64,000 nt of DNA. Source: Cryobacterium aureum (lineage in GTDB: Bacteria > Actinomycetota > Actinomycetes > Actinomycetales > Microbacteriaceae). The translations under genes and the position numbers were made by a program. Within the stretch, counting starts at the first letter, position 1. The number at the start of each line of letters is the position of its first letter. Below, piece after piece: positions 25,574 to 33,255 of this stretch. The stretch lies in assembly GCF_002954245.1 (NCBI RefSeq), contig NZ_PPTG01000002.1, forward strand, positions 116,271 to 180,270, in the 5' to 3' direction. The notes under the pieces are model-generated. The model was given only the letters and a program-made list of their open reading frames with translations. It had not been told where the DNA came from and did not search any database.

Positions 25574-25915
25574 CTACAGGTAGAGCTCGATGTGGGACGG
25601 TGCGCCGTTGTAGTCGAACAGGGCGGAGTCGATGACTTCGGATGTGGTCTCGCGTGGCGTGCCAGCCCAGACGGTGACGCGGGAGCGAGGCAGCGTGTCA
25701 TCCGCGATGAGCAGGACGACGAACGCGGTCGACGTGACCTCCTGGCCAGCAGTCGGCGAAGTGGAGCGGCGGTCGACGACGAGGCGCGACTTCTGCTCGA
25801 CGTATGCGGGCCGGTTTGGTGTGGTTGCCCACGTCTCACCCTCGGCGCCCTCACCCGTCAGACGGGTGATATCCACCCGGTGCGGGAGGTGCTTCTCGCG
25901 GAGTCGGCGCGCCAT
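25574..25915 (-). CDS. Head-tail stopper-like protein
   Basis: 113 residues from ATG 25915, overlapping the upstream stop as TAATG. The strand-rich sequence (HRVDITRLTGEGAEGETWATTP; DDTLPRSRVTVWAGTPRETTSEVI) and size fit the stopper that plugs the portal channel after packaging. Confidence 0.65.
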   Translation of the reverse strand: MARRLREKHLPHRVDITRLTGEGAEGETWATTPNRPAYVEQKSRLVVDRRSTSPTAGQEVTSTAFVVLLIADDTLPRSRVTVWAGTPRETTSEVIDSALFDYNGAPSHIELYL

Positions 25916-26331
25916 TAGTAATGCACGATCGTGGAGGATCGCAGCCCGGCGTTCTCGAGGATGGTGAAGCACTTCTCCCCGATGCGACGCTTGAGCTTGT
26001 CGAGCTCACTGTCGTCGCCGGATGCTGAGCTTGTGGTGCCGAGGGAGACCGATCCGATCTTCACAGCGCCCGCGTGAGACTCGGCACCGGTGACGTCGTC
26101 GGTGATGCCCCAATACTCGACGATCGCGCAGGTCGCTTCGACGAACGCCTCGATCACCTTGACGTCGGTGGGCACGCCCTCGGCGTCGGTGTCGAAGATC
26201 GCCAGGCGGGTGAGGCGGTCGACCTCGATGGACGCCGAACGGAGGCGCTTAGTGAGCTTGTCGGTGTCGCCCTCGAATGCCTCTTCAGCGTGGCCGGTGT
26301 AATCGGTGGGTGTGGCGTAGATGCGGGCCAT
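25915..26331 (-). CDS. Head-tail adaptor-like protein
   Basis: 138 residues starting MARIYATPTDYTGHAEEAFEGDTDKLTKRLRSASIEVDRL. Mainly helical with a Gly/Ser-rich insert (LGTTSSASGDDS), the layout of gp6/gp15-like connector adaptors. It sits between the capsid-side genes and the stopper. Confidence 0.7.
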   Translation of the reverse strand: MARIYATPTDYTGHAEEAFEGDTDKLTKRLRSASIEVDRLTRLAIFDTDAEGVPTDVKVIEAFVEATCAIVEYWGITDDVTGAESHAGAVKIGSVSLGTTSSASGDDSELDKLKRRIGEKCFTILENAGLRSSTIVHY

Positions 26332-26333
26332 GG

Positions 26334-26507
26334 TCAGGCTCCCTTCGCGTCAAGACGGGCGCGGGTTGCGTTCAGGATGTCGAGAGAGCGCACTCGGCGG
26401 GTGAGGTCGATGGGAATGAAGTGTTCCCACGGCCCTAGGAAGTGATTCGGGCATCCAGTAGCGGGCACCATGCCACCGTCTGCGAAGACCGGGGCGTCGT
26501 CGGCCAC
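26334..26507 (-). CDS. Very small hypothetical head protein
   Basis: 57 residues from GTG 26507 (MADDAPVFADGGMVPATGCPNHFLGPWEHFIPIDL, then a short basic helix). The stop is 2 nt before the adaptor start, and its own start lies 2 nt after the stop of the gene at 26510, so the frame is tightly packed in the operon. The function is not recognised; the Cys/His pair is too sparse to call a zinc site. Confidence 0.65.
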   Translation of the reverse strand: MADDAPVFADGGMVPATGCPNHFLGPWEHFIPIDLTRRVRSLDILNATRARLDAKGA

Positions 26508-26509
26508 GG

Positions 26510-26896
26510 TCAGACCTCGGTGACGAACGCGTCCGGAGCGTGCGCGCCGATGGCTTCGAGGATCTCAGCCTTCGTCTGTGCACCGCCGAGGTCGAAGCCC
26601 TGCTCGCCTGCGTAGGCGATCAGCTTGGCTTTCGTCCAGTTGTCCAAGTAGTCGAGCGCGGGCGCGGTCTTCTCGCCGTCACCCTCGACGTAAGGGGGCA
26701 GGTTGCGGCCGGTCCCGTCCAGGTCAGCGGCGAGTTCGACGGACTCTTCGATCTCGTAGCCGTGCATCCGATACGCGTCGGCGAGGTTCTCGTCGTGCGT
26801 CAGGTCGACCTCGGCGTACCCGTCATGGAACACGACGTCGCCGAGACGATCGGTGAACGTGCCGGGCCGCGGGTTCGGGTGCTTGATGCGAGACAT
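26510..26896 (-). CDS. Head accessory protein with SAP/HeH-like C-terminus
   Basis: 128 residues from ATG 26896. The C-terminal WTKAKLIAYAGEQGFDLGGAQTKAEILEAI has the helix-extended-helix spacing of SAP/HeH motifs that bind nucleic acid in phage head proteins. The N-terminal half is beta-rich (FTDRLGDVVFHDGYAEVDL). Role not certain. Confidence 0.65.
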   Translation of the reverse strand: MSRIKHPNPRPGTFTDRLGDVVFHDGYAEVDLTHDENLADAYRMHGYEIEESVELAADLDGTGRNLPPYVEGDGEKTAPALDYLDNWTKAKLIAYAGEQGFDLGGAQTKAEILEAIGAHAPDAFVTEV

Positions 26897-26898
26897 GG

Positions 26899-27279
26899 TT
26901 AAGCCTTCTCTGTGATCTCGGTGACGGGTGCCCGCCCGTATGCGTGAACCTCGCGGATAGCGTCTGCGGGCTCGTAGGTCGCTGCGAAGATGTCGGGCTT
27001 GCACGGGTAGAACTCGCCCTGGATGCCCTTGATGACGACGTCACCAACGTCGGCGCGCATCTTGCCCTCGAGCGTGCGAATCTCCATGTGCTCGGGCACG
27101 GCGAGCCGGGATAGTTCCCCGTTCGGCGCTCGGAGTTCGGTGACCTCTTCGCGCCAGGTCGTGTCCGGGTGCCCCGGCGTCTCGCCGATCCAGTCGAGGA
27201 TGGCGTTGCCGTTGTCCCAGCCGCCGCTGTAGGTCATGGCTTCGATGACTACTGGCTTCTTGCGGTACTTGGTTGCGAT
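26899..27279 (-). CDS. Phage PGDYG-like protein with apparent ATC start
   Basis: The recognisable family start is ATKYRKKPVVIEAMTYSGG, and the ending GDVVIKGIQGEFYPCKPDIFAATYE is a common phage motif. The only ATG in frame (27237) is 14 codons inside this conserved block and lacks a ribosome-binding site. The upstream GGAGG (27286-27290) sits 6 nt before the ATC at 27279, and no ATG, GTG or TTG is available between it and the next upstream stop. I therefore take ATC 27279 as the start (126 residues). Function unknown. Confidence 0.65.
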   Translation of the reverse strand: MATKYRKKPVVIEAMTYSGGWDNGNAILDWIGETPGHPDTTWREEVTELRAPNGELSRLAVPEHMEIRTLEGKMRADVGDVVIKGIQGEFYPCKPDIFAATYEPADAIREVHAYGRAPVTEITEKA

Positions 27280-27301
27280 GGTGTGCCTCCGTGAGGTTGG
27301 G

Positions 27302-27333
27302 CCACCCCGCCCTGTGCAGGCAGAGCGGGGTGG
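27302..27333. other. Strong hairpin upstream of the ATC-start gene
   Basis: CCACCCCGC (27302-27310) pairs with GCGGGGTGG (27325-27333); the loop contains a second small palindrome (CCTG-TG-CAGG). It lies between the starts of two divergent genes (27279 minus, 27388 plus). No U run follows on either strand, so it may be an mRNA-processing or stability element instead of a terminator. Confidence 0.5.
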
Positions 27334-27387
27334 AGTAGTTGGGCAATATGCTGAGCGGATGCCAAAGACACATCTGACTGCACTTCT

Positions 27388-27906
27388 ATGACTGCGGCTG
27401 AATGGGTACCGATTTCGGTTGCTGCTATCGCCTCAACCGCCACCGTGGGAGTTCAACTTTTGCTGATGCGCCGGGAACCCTTGGCGATAAGGCGGATCAA
27501 GCTGCTGAGCGAGGCAATCGAAAGCATGCCTCCCGAAGACCTCGGCAGAGTCGAACTATCCGACGCTCGCAGTCACTTGGCCTCGCGTCTTGCTAAGTCG
27601 CTCATTGGCCTACGCGGATTCGCGAAATTCTTGCGGCGAGTCGCTTGGATCAGCCTCGCCGCGGGGACCGCTGTCATCGCCGGGTGGCTGATCTTTGTGG
27701 CAATCAACCCGAGCGCAGTTTCGGATAGTGAGCCGACGAGCGTGCTTCAGATCGGAATCGCACTGCTCGTGTTAGCACCCATGACGCTTGTTTACTCCGC
27801 GATGTGGCCGATGGTCGATCCATTCGTGCTGGCCACCACAACGATTGTCGAGCACATGACCGACAACATTGCACGTGGGGTGGACCGCGTCGTGAATCGT
27901 CGCTAG
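27388..27906 (+). CDS. Plus-strand membrane protein in the late region (cargo gene)
   Basis: 172 residues. An N-terminal hydrophobic segment (VPISVAAIASTATVGVQLLLM), a charged helical middle (REPLAIRRIKLLSEAIESM), and two further membrane helices (VAWISLAAGTAVIAGWLIFVAI; SVLQIGIALLVLAPMTLVYSAMW). It is on the opposite strand to the head genes on either side and its stop overlaps the MuF-like gene end by 4 nt. Gene placement suggests lysogen expression and an envelope function such as exclusion of other phages. Confidence 0.65.
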   Translation: MTAAEWVPISVAAIASTATVGVQLLLMRREPLAIRRIKLLSEAIESMPPEDLGRVELSDARSHLASRLAKSLIGLRGFAKFLRRVAWISLAAGTAVIAGWLIFVAINPSAVSDSEPTSVLQIGIALLVLAPMTLVYSAMWPMVDPFVLATTTIVEHMTDNIARGVDRVVNRR

Positions 27907-29117
27907 CGGCCGTCGGTAAAGGTAAGTTGCTCGCGTGCAGAGGCGCGCTTGCGGCCGGTGAGTTCGACGTGCTCGCGCATCTGCGCCTGCTTGGCTCGCA
28001 CCTTCAGGGCGGCGCGCTTCTGGTCGGTGGGGTCGGCCGCGATGGACTCGCGCCGCTTGTACTTGCGAATGTCCCGCTCGATGGAGCGCTGCTTCTCGCG
28101 GTCGGCTTCGGCCTGCGGATCGTACTCTTGGCCAGCCTGGGGAATGGTGAGGCCCGGCATGTACGCGATGTCCTGATGTCGGCAGTTGGGATGGTGGAGC
28201 CCAGCGCCGCGCGCAGCCTCGATGGTGGCGATGATCTGCACGGTGATGTGCTCGTCGCTCGTGGCGTGCTGCACGACGACAGTGCCCGTGCTCCCGTCTG
28301 TAGACAGGATCTTCCCGACCCACGGTGCACACTTCGAGCAGGAGTCGAGAGCGCCGACGACGGTGACCAGGTTCACGCCGACCTGCTGCATCCGCCAGAT
28401 TCCGGCGTCGTTGAATGCCCGGTTCACAGCTGTACGCCCGGCCATCTCGGCGTACGAGCCGATGCGCCAGTTGCACCCGCTCTTGTCGACGAATCCGGTA
28501 ATGCCCTCGGACAGGAACCGCTGCACGGCGAGCTGCTGCGACTGCAGGTTCGTGCCCGCCCCGAGGATAGTGTTCGACGCGGTGAACGAGATGACGCGCT
28601 GGTAGGCGTCCTGCGGGTAGCGTGCAATCCGCAGCGCCATGTCTTCGAGCCGGGAGGTGAGGTCGAGGGTCAGCATCGTCGCGGCCTGCGACGACGAGCC
28701 GGTGAGAGCCGTTGTCTGTGGGAGGCGGGTGGCCATGCCGAGCCGTTCGGCGGCGGCGGCCTCGCCTTCCGTCCAGGCGAGCGTGATGACCTCGAGGGCC
28801 AGATCGCGGCTGTGCAGCTTCTCGGCCATCTGCGCGGCAAGGTATTGCAGCTCACGGATCGACTGGGCCCTGAGCGCCTGCAGCTCAGCGAGCGCCTTGT
28901 TTCGTGCGACGGCCCGGGCGAAGAGGTCCGTCATGTGCGGCGTCATTGCCGTGGTGCGGATGGTCTCTTGGAGTTCGAGGTCACGATACGCGCGGACAGC
29001 GACGGCCTTGATCAGCTCGTCCTCGGCACCGGCGTAACGGGCCGCGAGGTTGACGCCGAGCTCCTCTATCAAATCTTCGGCAGGTAGCCCAGCGGGATCG
29101 GGTACGTATTGCGCCAT
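27903..29117 (-). CDS. MuF-like minor capsid protein (phage minor capsid protein 2)
   Basis: 404 residues. The Cys/His-containing core DSCSKCAPWVGKILST and AGLHHPNCRHQDIAYMPG matches the MuF/minor capsid protein 2 family, which joins the portal and enters the capsid. The N-terminal 200 residues are helical, and a basic C-terminus (RDIRKYKRRESIAAD onward) may contact DNA. It lies between the accessory capsid genes and the connector genes. Confidence 0.85.
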   Translation of the reverse strand: MAQYVPDPAGLPAEDLIEELGVNLAARYAGAEDELIKAVAVRAYRDLELQETIRTTAMTPHMTDLFARAVARNKALAELQALRAQSIRELQYLAAQMAEKLHSRDLALEVITLAWTEGEAAAAERLGMATRLPQTTALTGSSSQAATMLTLDLTSRLEDMALRIARYPQDAYQRVISFTASNTILGAGTNLQSQQLAVQRFLSEGITGFVDKSGCNWRIGSYAEMAGRTAVNRAFNDAGIWRMQQVGVNLVTVVGALDSCSKCAPWVGKILSTDGSTGTVVVQHATSDEHITVQIIATIEAARGAGLHHPNCRHQDIAYMPGLTIPQAGQEYDPQAEADREKQRSIERDIRKYKRRESIAADPTDQKRAALKVRAKQAQMREHVELTGRKRASAREQLTFTDGR

Positions 29118-29140
29118 CCGCTGGCCTCCCTGCTATTCGA

Positions 29141-29470
29141 TCAGGCGCGGGGCGGCCACGACCAGCAGCCGGACGCGGGCTCGGCGGTGAACGGCACCTC
29201 ACCGGGGAAGAACATGCCGGTGGGGTTCAAGACGCAGAGTGACACGAACGGGTTTCCGTCTTCGTCCGAATCGTGGACGGCGGTGATGATCGCGGCACGG
29301 GGCTCCGGGTAGTACTCGCCGCCCGGGTATTCTCCACCGGGCGCACCCTTGACGTGGTAGTGCACGGTGCGGCCGATGCTCGGGGTTTGCACGAGCGCGC
29401 GGGCATCCCGCTCGAATTCCTCCGAGTCGAGTTTGAGCTTGACGGTGATGCTGCCGATTGATGCGGCCAT
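29141..29470 (-). CDS. Small head-region protein with tape-measure-like N-terminus
   Basis: 109 residues from ATG 29470 behind GGAGGACAGC. The first 25 residues (ASIGSITVKLKLDSEEFERDARALVQ) look like the beginning of tape measure proteins; the rest is beta-rich (AAIITAVHDSDEDGNPFVSLCVLNPTG) and ends in a Trp/Pro segment. The second part could be a capsid decoration or cement protein. Exact role not known. Confidence 0.6.
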   Translation of the reverse strand: MAASIGSITVKLKLDSEEFERDARALVQTPSIGRTVHYHVKGAPGGEYPGGEYYPEPRAAIITAVHDSDEDGNPFVSLCVLNPTGMFFPGEVPFTAEPASGCWSWPPRA

Positions 29471-29502
29471 GCTGTCCTCCTGCAAGGGGTTGAAGTGTGG
29501 GG

Positions 29503-29533
29503 TGAGGCCGCGACGGTGTGCGCCGCGGCCTCA
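29503..29533 (-). terminator. Hairpin between head genes
   Basis: TGAGGCCGCG (29503-29512) pairs exactly with CGCGGCCTCA (29524-29533) around an 11-nt loop, 13 nt after the stop of the gene at 29546. No U tract is present; it may be a processing or attenuation site. Confidence 0.5.
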
Positions 29534-29545
29534 GGTGGTGCTGGG

Positions 29546-29812
29546 CTACTTGGCCGGTGGGGTCTTGCCGGCGGCGGCGAGGTCAGCGGCGGCCTTCGCA
29601 GCAGCCTCTTCCTCAGCGAGCGCAGCAGCAGCGAGTTCCGCAGCGGCAGCCTCGTCGGCGGCGCCCTCGGTCTTCGCGGCCTTCGCGATGAGCTTCTTCG
29701 CCTCGGCGGGGTCGATGGTCACCCAACGCGCGAGCTCTTCGAGGTCTTCGCGGGGTTCGTCCGAGATGATGATCTGTTCGCCCGGTTCGAGCGACTGGTA
29801 TGCGTGAGCCAT
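29546..29812 (-). CDS. Small Ala/Glu-rich head protein
   Basis: 88 residues. The first half has MAHAYQSLEPGEQIIISDEPREDLEELARW, and the second half is an almost continuous Ala/Glu/Lys helix. It is between the major capsid gene and the head accessory genes, separated by hairpins on both sides; small proteins here are often head fibre or decoration components, which is only inferred. Confidence 0.65.
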   Translation of the reverse strand: MAHAYQSLEPGEQIIISDEPREDLEELARWVTIDPAEAKKLIAKAAKTEGAADEAAAAELAAAALAEEEAAAKAAADLAAAGKTPPAK

Positions 29813-29852
29813 GATTCTGTTCTCCTATTCGGGAGGGAAGGTGAAGGGGGAG

Positions 29853-29880
29853 CGGGCGGCCGCCGAAACGACCGCCCGCA
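29853..29880 (-). terminator. Hairpin after the major capsid gene
   Basis: A GC-rich inverted repeat (GCGGGCGG with CCGCCCGC around GAAACGA) lies 7-8 nt after the major capsid stop. A similar hairpin follows the major tail protein, suggesting both high-level transcripts are protected or partly terminated. Exact limits may be off by a base or two. Confidence 0.5.
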
Positions 29881-29887
29881 AGGGGTG

Positions 29888-30826
29888 CTACACGGTGCGG
29901 TTAGCGCCCTTGAGCAGCACGGCGCGGTTCGCGTCGAGCAGCTTCACGCCGAACAGCATGTCCGCCGAGATGACGGTCTGCTTGTACTTGATGTCCCAGC
30001 CGTACGAGATCCGGATCGAGAGGCCCTTGTACGAGACAACGGCCACCTGACCCACGTTCGCGCCGGCAGGCATCTGCAGCGGTGCGGAGCCGAAGGCCAG
30101 CGCGGTCTTGTGGAAGGCCAGGCCGATCTCGGTCGTCGGGTCACCGATGGCCGGGGCTACGGGCGGCTGGCCGACGTTGCCGGTGCGGAACGCCTCGAAC
30201 CCGAACAGGTCCCGGCCAAGGGAGCCCTGACGCAGAGCCGCGGTGTCGCCGCTCTTCTCGGCGCTCTTGACGATGTCGCTGTTGAGCCACTTCGCCTTCA
30301 TGGTCGGGCCGACGACCGCGAAACGCTCGGACTCGGGCACGGCCTTGAGGTCGAGCAGACGCCCGGCCTCGATGAGCACCTCGGGCTTGTCCCACGTCTG
30401 CAGGTCCGCAGTGGCCTGCGTGCCGAAGCCGGCGACCTGAGTGACGCCGGAGCGCAGCCCAAGGATCGTCTTGTCGATGTCCTGCGCGATGGCCTCGATC
30501 ATCGGGTTGAGCAGCTGGACCGAGAAGTCCGCGATGCTCAGCGTCATGTCCTCGTCGGTGACGGGAACGGACACGTCCGCGATGCTGTTCAGCACCAGAG
30601 GGATCTTGCCCTCGGTCGCATCCTGCAGCTCGATGCCGGTCGCACGGTTGAACCGCTTCGACTGGAACACAGCGGGCGTGCGGATGTCGATGGTGTTGCC
30701 CTTGGCCTTGGTCGCGAACTCCGACGTCAGGTCAGTGTGCACGAGGCCGTGCATCGGGGTGGATTCGTACAGGGTGGCGAGCGCCTCTTCGGCGATCTCC
30801 TGCACGGTAAGGAGGGTGTTAGCCAT
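29888..30826 (-). CDS. Major capsid protein
   Basis: 312 residues. The sequence MANTLLTVQEIAEEALATLYESTPMHGLVHTDL with later DIDKTILGLRSGVTQVAGFG, FAVVGPTMKAKWL and SYGWDIKYKQTVISADMLFGVKLLDANRAVLL resembles the coat proteins of the P22/HK97-fold group used by many actinophages. It follows the scaffold gene, as expected. Confidence 0.88.
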   Translation of the reverse strand: MANTLLTVQEIAEEALATLYESTPMHGLVHTDLTSEFATKAKGNTIDIRTPAVFQSKRFNRATGIELQDATEGKIPLVLNSIADVSVPVTDEDMTLSIADFSVQLLNPMIEAIAQDIDKTILGLRSGVTQVAGFGTQATADLQTWDKPEVLIEAGRLLDLKAVPESERFAVVGPTMKAKWLNSDIVKSAEKSGDTAALRQGSLGRDLFGFEAFRTGNVGQPPVAPAIGDPTTEIGLAFHKTALAFGSAPLQMPAGANVGQVAVVSYKGLSIRISYGWDIKYKQTVISADMLFGVKLLDANRAVLLKGANRTV

Positions 30827-30844
30827 GGTGGTGGCCCTTCTGCG

Positions 30845-31564
30845 CTACTTGGTAGCGCGCTTTTCGCGAATCGCCTTGCGACGTTCGTCGATGGTGAGCG
30901 GGCCCGGGGTGGGTGTTCCGCTCGGTGGTGTTCCTCCGCTGGACGGGGCCACCTGGACGGCGCGCAGCTTCGGGTTTGACGCGACCGACGTCTTCACGAG
31001 TTCGTCCACTAGGGAGCGGTACTCGGCATCAGTCGTGTCGATGGCCGCGAGCTTCGCCTGGAAGCTTGCGGAGTCTGTGAGGAGGTCGTAGTCGGCGCCA
31101 TGCTTGCCGACGACCTTGAGCAGGGCGTTGTCGAGGCGTGCAGCCTTGATGTCTGCGCCCTGCGTGGTGATGGTGGAGTCTTTCTCCTGAATCGCGGCCG
31201 ACAGCGACTCGACCGTGGTTTCGTCCTCAGCAGCGACGAGGCCGAGCTTCTGGCCCAGCTCCTTGTACGCGGCTTCGCTGGCGGTCTTCCCGGCGGCCTC
31301 GGCGTCTTCCTTGCCTTTGACGCGGGCGGCGGCGTTCTCGTCGCGGAGCTTCTTCACGTACGCAGCATCGAAGGTCTCGACGGGTGGAGTGACGACCTCG
31401 GCGGGCGGTGCCGGCTTCGGAGGGACGACCGGCTCGGCAGCCACCACTGGGGGAGTGACGGGCACAGCCGGAGCTGCACCCTCTTCCCCCTCGATGAAGC
31501 GGATACCCATCAGGGCGAGCTTCGATGGGCGGAAAGGGCCGAACGTGTGATTGCGGATGGTCAT
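30845..31564 (-). CDS. Capsid scaffold protein
   Basis: 239 residues. A disordered Pro/Val-rich N-terminal part (AAPAVPVTPPVVAAEPVVPP) precedes a long charged coiled coil (YVKKLRDENAAARVKGKEDAEAAGKTA onward) and a basic tail (IDERRKAIREKRATK), the usual form of scaffolds placed between portal and coat genes. Confidence 0.85.
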   Translation of the reverse strand: MTIRNHTFGPFRPSKLALMGIRFIEGEEGAAPAVPVTPPVVAAEPVVPPKPAPPAEVVTPPVETFDAAYVKKLRDENAAARVKGKEDAEAAGKTASEAAYKELGQKLGLVAAEDETTVESLSAAIQEKDSTITTQGADIKAARLDNALLKVVGKHGADYDLLTDSASFQAKLAAIDTTDAEYRSLVDELVKTSVASNPKLRAVQVAPSSGGTPPSGTPTPGPLTIDERRKAIREKRATK

Positions 31565-31629
31565 GGTGCTCCTTCGCGGCTCCTGGCCGCATTGGTGACG
31601 ACTGCCCCTGCGGCAATCGAAGTGAGTGG

Positions 31630-33222
31630 TTAGCCGGTGAACGTGGTCGGGTCCAGTGCGGAACCCATGCCGTTCTCGGCCTTGATGAGGTCAGCCTCCG
31701 CCTGCGCTTCTTGTGCGGTGAGGTTCGGCTGTACAGCGCGCACACCCGAGATGACCGAGCGAACCCGCGCGAGCATCTCGGCCTGCGTGGTCTGCGCCCG
31801 GACGAGCGGGTTGACCTGCGACACCTCAGCGAACGTGATCTTCGGGAGGTCTTCGATCAACGCGCCACCCTTGCCGGGGAACACGAGGCCGTCGATTGCC
31901 AACGCGGTACGGGCGAGCCGTGCAAGAGCGGGCCGGACGTACAGCGCCTTCTTGTCGCGGGTGCGCTCACTGTCGGCCTTGTCGTCCGTGACCTCGGTGG
32001 CGGTCTTGGTGCCGCCGTCGTGGATGCCGAAGTGCGACACGGAGTAGCCGGCGGCCATCGCAATCTCACGCTTGAGCGCGACGATGGTGTCGAGGTGCTC
32101 CTGCACGCGGATCGCGAACTGGCTGATGGTGATCTGCCCGCCCTTGCCGTCATCAACGAGGCCGCCGAGAGGTGAGTACACCTGACGGCCCATGTCGAAC
32201 GAGCCGCCCTGGCCGCGACCGTTGAGCTGCAGGTACGACTCGGGGACCGACAGTCGGCCCATGCCGTTGTCGAAGTCGCGCATGAGGGAGGACCAGAGCG
32301 CGTTGATGCGGGCGAACAGCGGCTCGAGTCCGAAATAGTCCGACCGGCCGAGGTTGGCGAGGTCGCCCTTCCGGTCCCAGATCGGGTGCGGAAGAACGTT
32401 GGGCATGTGCTCGACGGTGAGGTACGGCACACCGGTCTGCACGACGACGTCCATTGTCTCGGCCATGGGCAGGGACTCAGCGTCGACGACGGGCAGCAGC
32501 GTCAGGTAGTGCTCGGTCTCCGTGATGGTGTTGAGAGGGACCTGCTTGCCGCGCTCGCCCTTGCCGCCCTTCCAGAGGCTGAAGGTGATCGAGCCGGGCG
32601 CGTGACGCTCCATGAGCCGGTAGCGGTCATCCTTGCGCTCATACTCAGACCACAGCGTGACCGCCGAGAGAGCGCCGTGACGCCACTCGGGAATGGCGCA
32701 GTCGGCGCGGTACGCGCGGAACCAGACGTGGTCGCGGAACGTCTTGTCCCACACGACAGCGAGGTACGTCCAGCCGTGAGCGGCGGAGTACTCGCCGGAG
32801 CGGAGCAGTTCAGCGTGTGCGGCATCCGAGGACATGATCTCGTCGAGGCGAGCCTGCGCGCGCTTCCGCTCCGGATCGGCAGCGATCGTCACGCCGTCCT
32901 TCTGTGTGTCCATGCTGTCGGGCAGCACGATCGAAGGGGCCTCAGCGAACAGCAAGTCGGAGGACAGCTGCGCAAGGTCGCCCGCGACGGGGATGGACAG
33001 CGACGAGCGGTTCTCACCGGTGACTCCTACCGGTGTGCCGACGATGCCAGCAGACACGGCGCCCATAATTCCGCCGCTGTACGGCTGGCCGCGGTGCATG
33101 TGCGTGGCCGGCGTGCCCTGCTGGTCAGGCAGAGCGTCGACGTCGTTCGCGTACAGGGCGTCGTAGATGAGGAGCTGCTTGAAGGCAACGTCGAGCGGAG
33201 CCGGGGGAAATTGGTCAGCCAT
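31630..33222 (-). CDS. Portal protein
   Basis: 530 residues. It contains SSDLLFAEAPSIVLPDSM, a clip/stem region (GLEPLFARINALWSSLMRDFDNGMGRLSVPESYL), and the helical wing end (KALYVRPALARLARTALAIDGLVF; TQAEMLARVRSVISGVRAVQPNL). This matches SPP1 gp6-type portals. The Gly/Ala-rich N-terminus and the terminase 33 nt upstream agree. Confidence 0.9.
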   Translation of the reverse strand: MADQFPPAPLDVAFKQLLIYDALYANDVDALPDQQGTPATHMHRGQPYSGGIMGAVSAGIVGTPVGVTGENRSSLSIPVAGDLAQLSSDLLFAEAPSIVLPDSMDTQKDGVTIAADPERKRAQARLDEIMSSDAAHAELLRSGEYSAAHGWTYLAVVWDKTFRDHVWFRAYRADCAIPEWRHGALSAVTLWSEYERKDDRYRLMERHAPGSITFSLWKGGKGERGKQVPLNTITETEHYLTLLPVVDAESLPMAETMDVVVQTGVPYLTVEHMPNVLPHPIWDRKGDLANLGRSDYFGLEPLFARINALWSSLMRDFDNGMGRLSVPESYLQLNGRGQGGSFDMGRQVYSPLGGLVDDGKGGQITISQFAIRVQEHLDTIVALKREIAMAAGYSVSHFGIHDGGTKTATEVTDDKADSERTRDKKALYVRPALARLARTALAIDGLVFPGKGGALIEDLPKITFAEVSQVNPLVRAQTTQAEMLARVRSVISGVRAVQPNLTAQEAQAEADLIKAENGMGSALDPTTFTG

Positions 33223-33255
33223 GAGACCTCCAAGGGGTTGTGACCCCGCAGGGTG

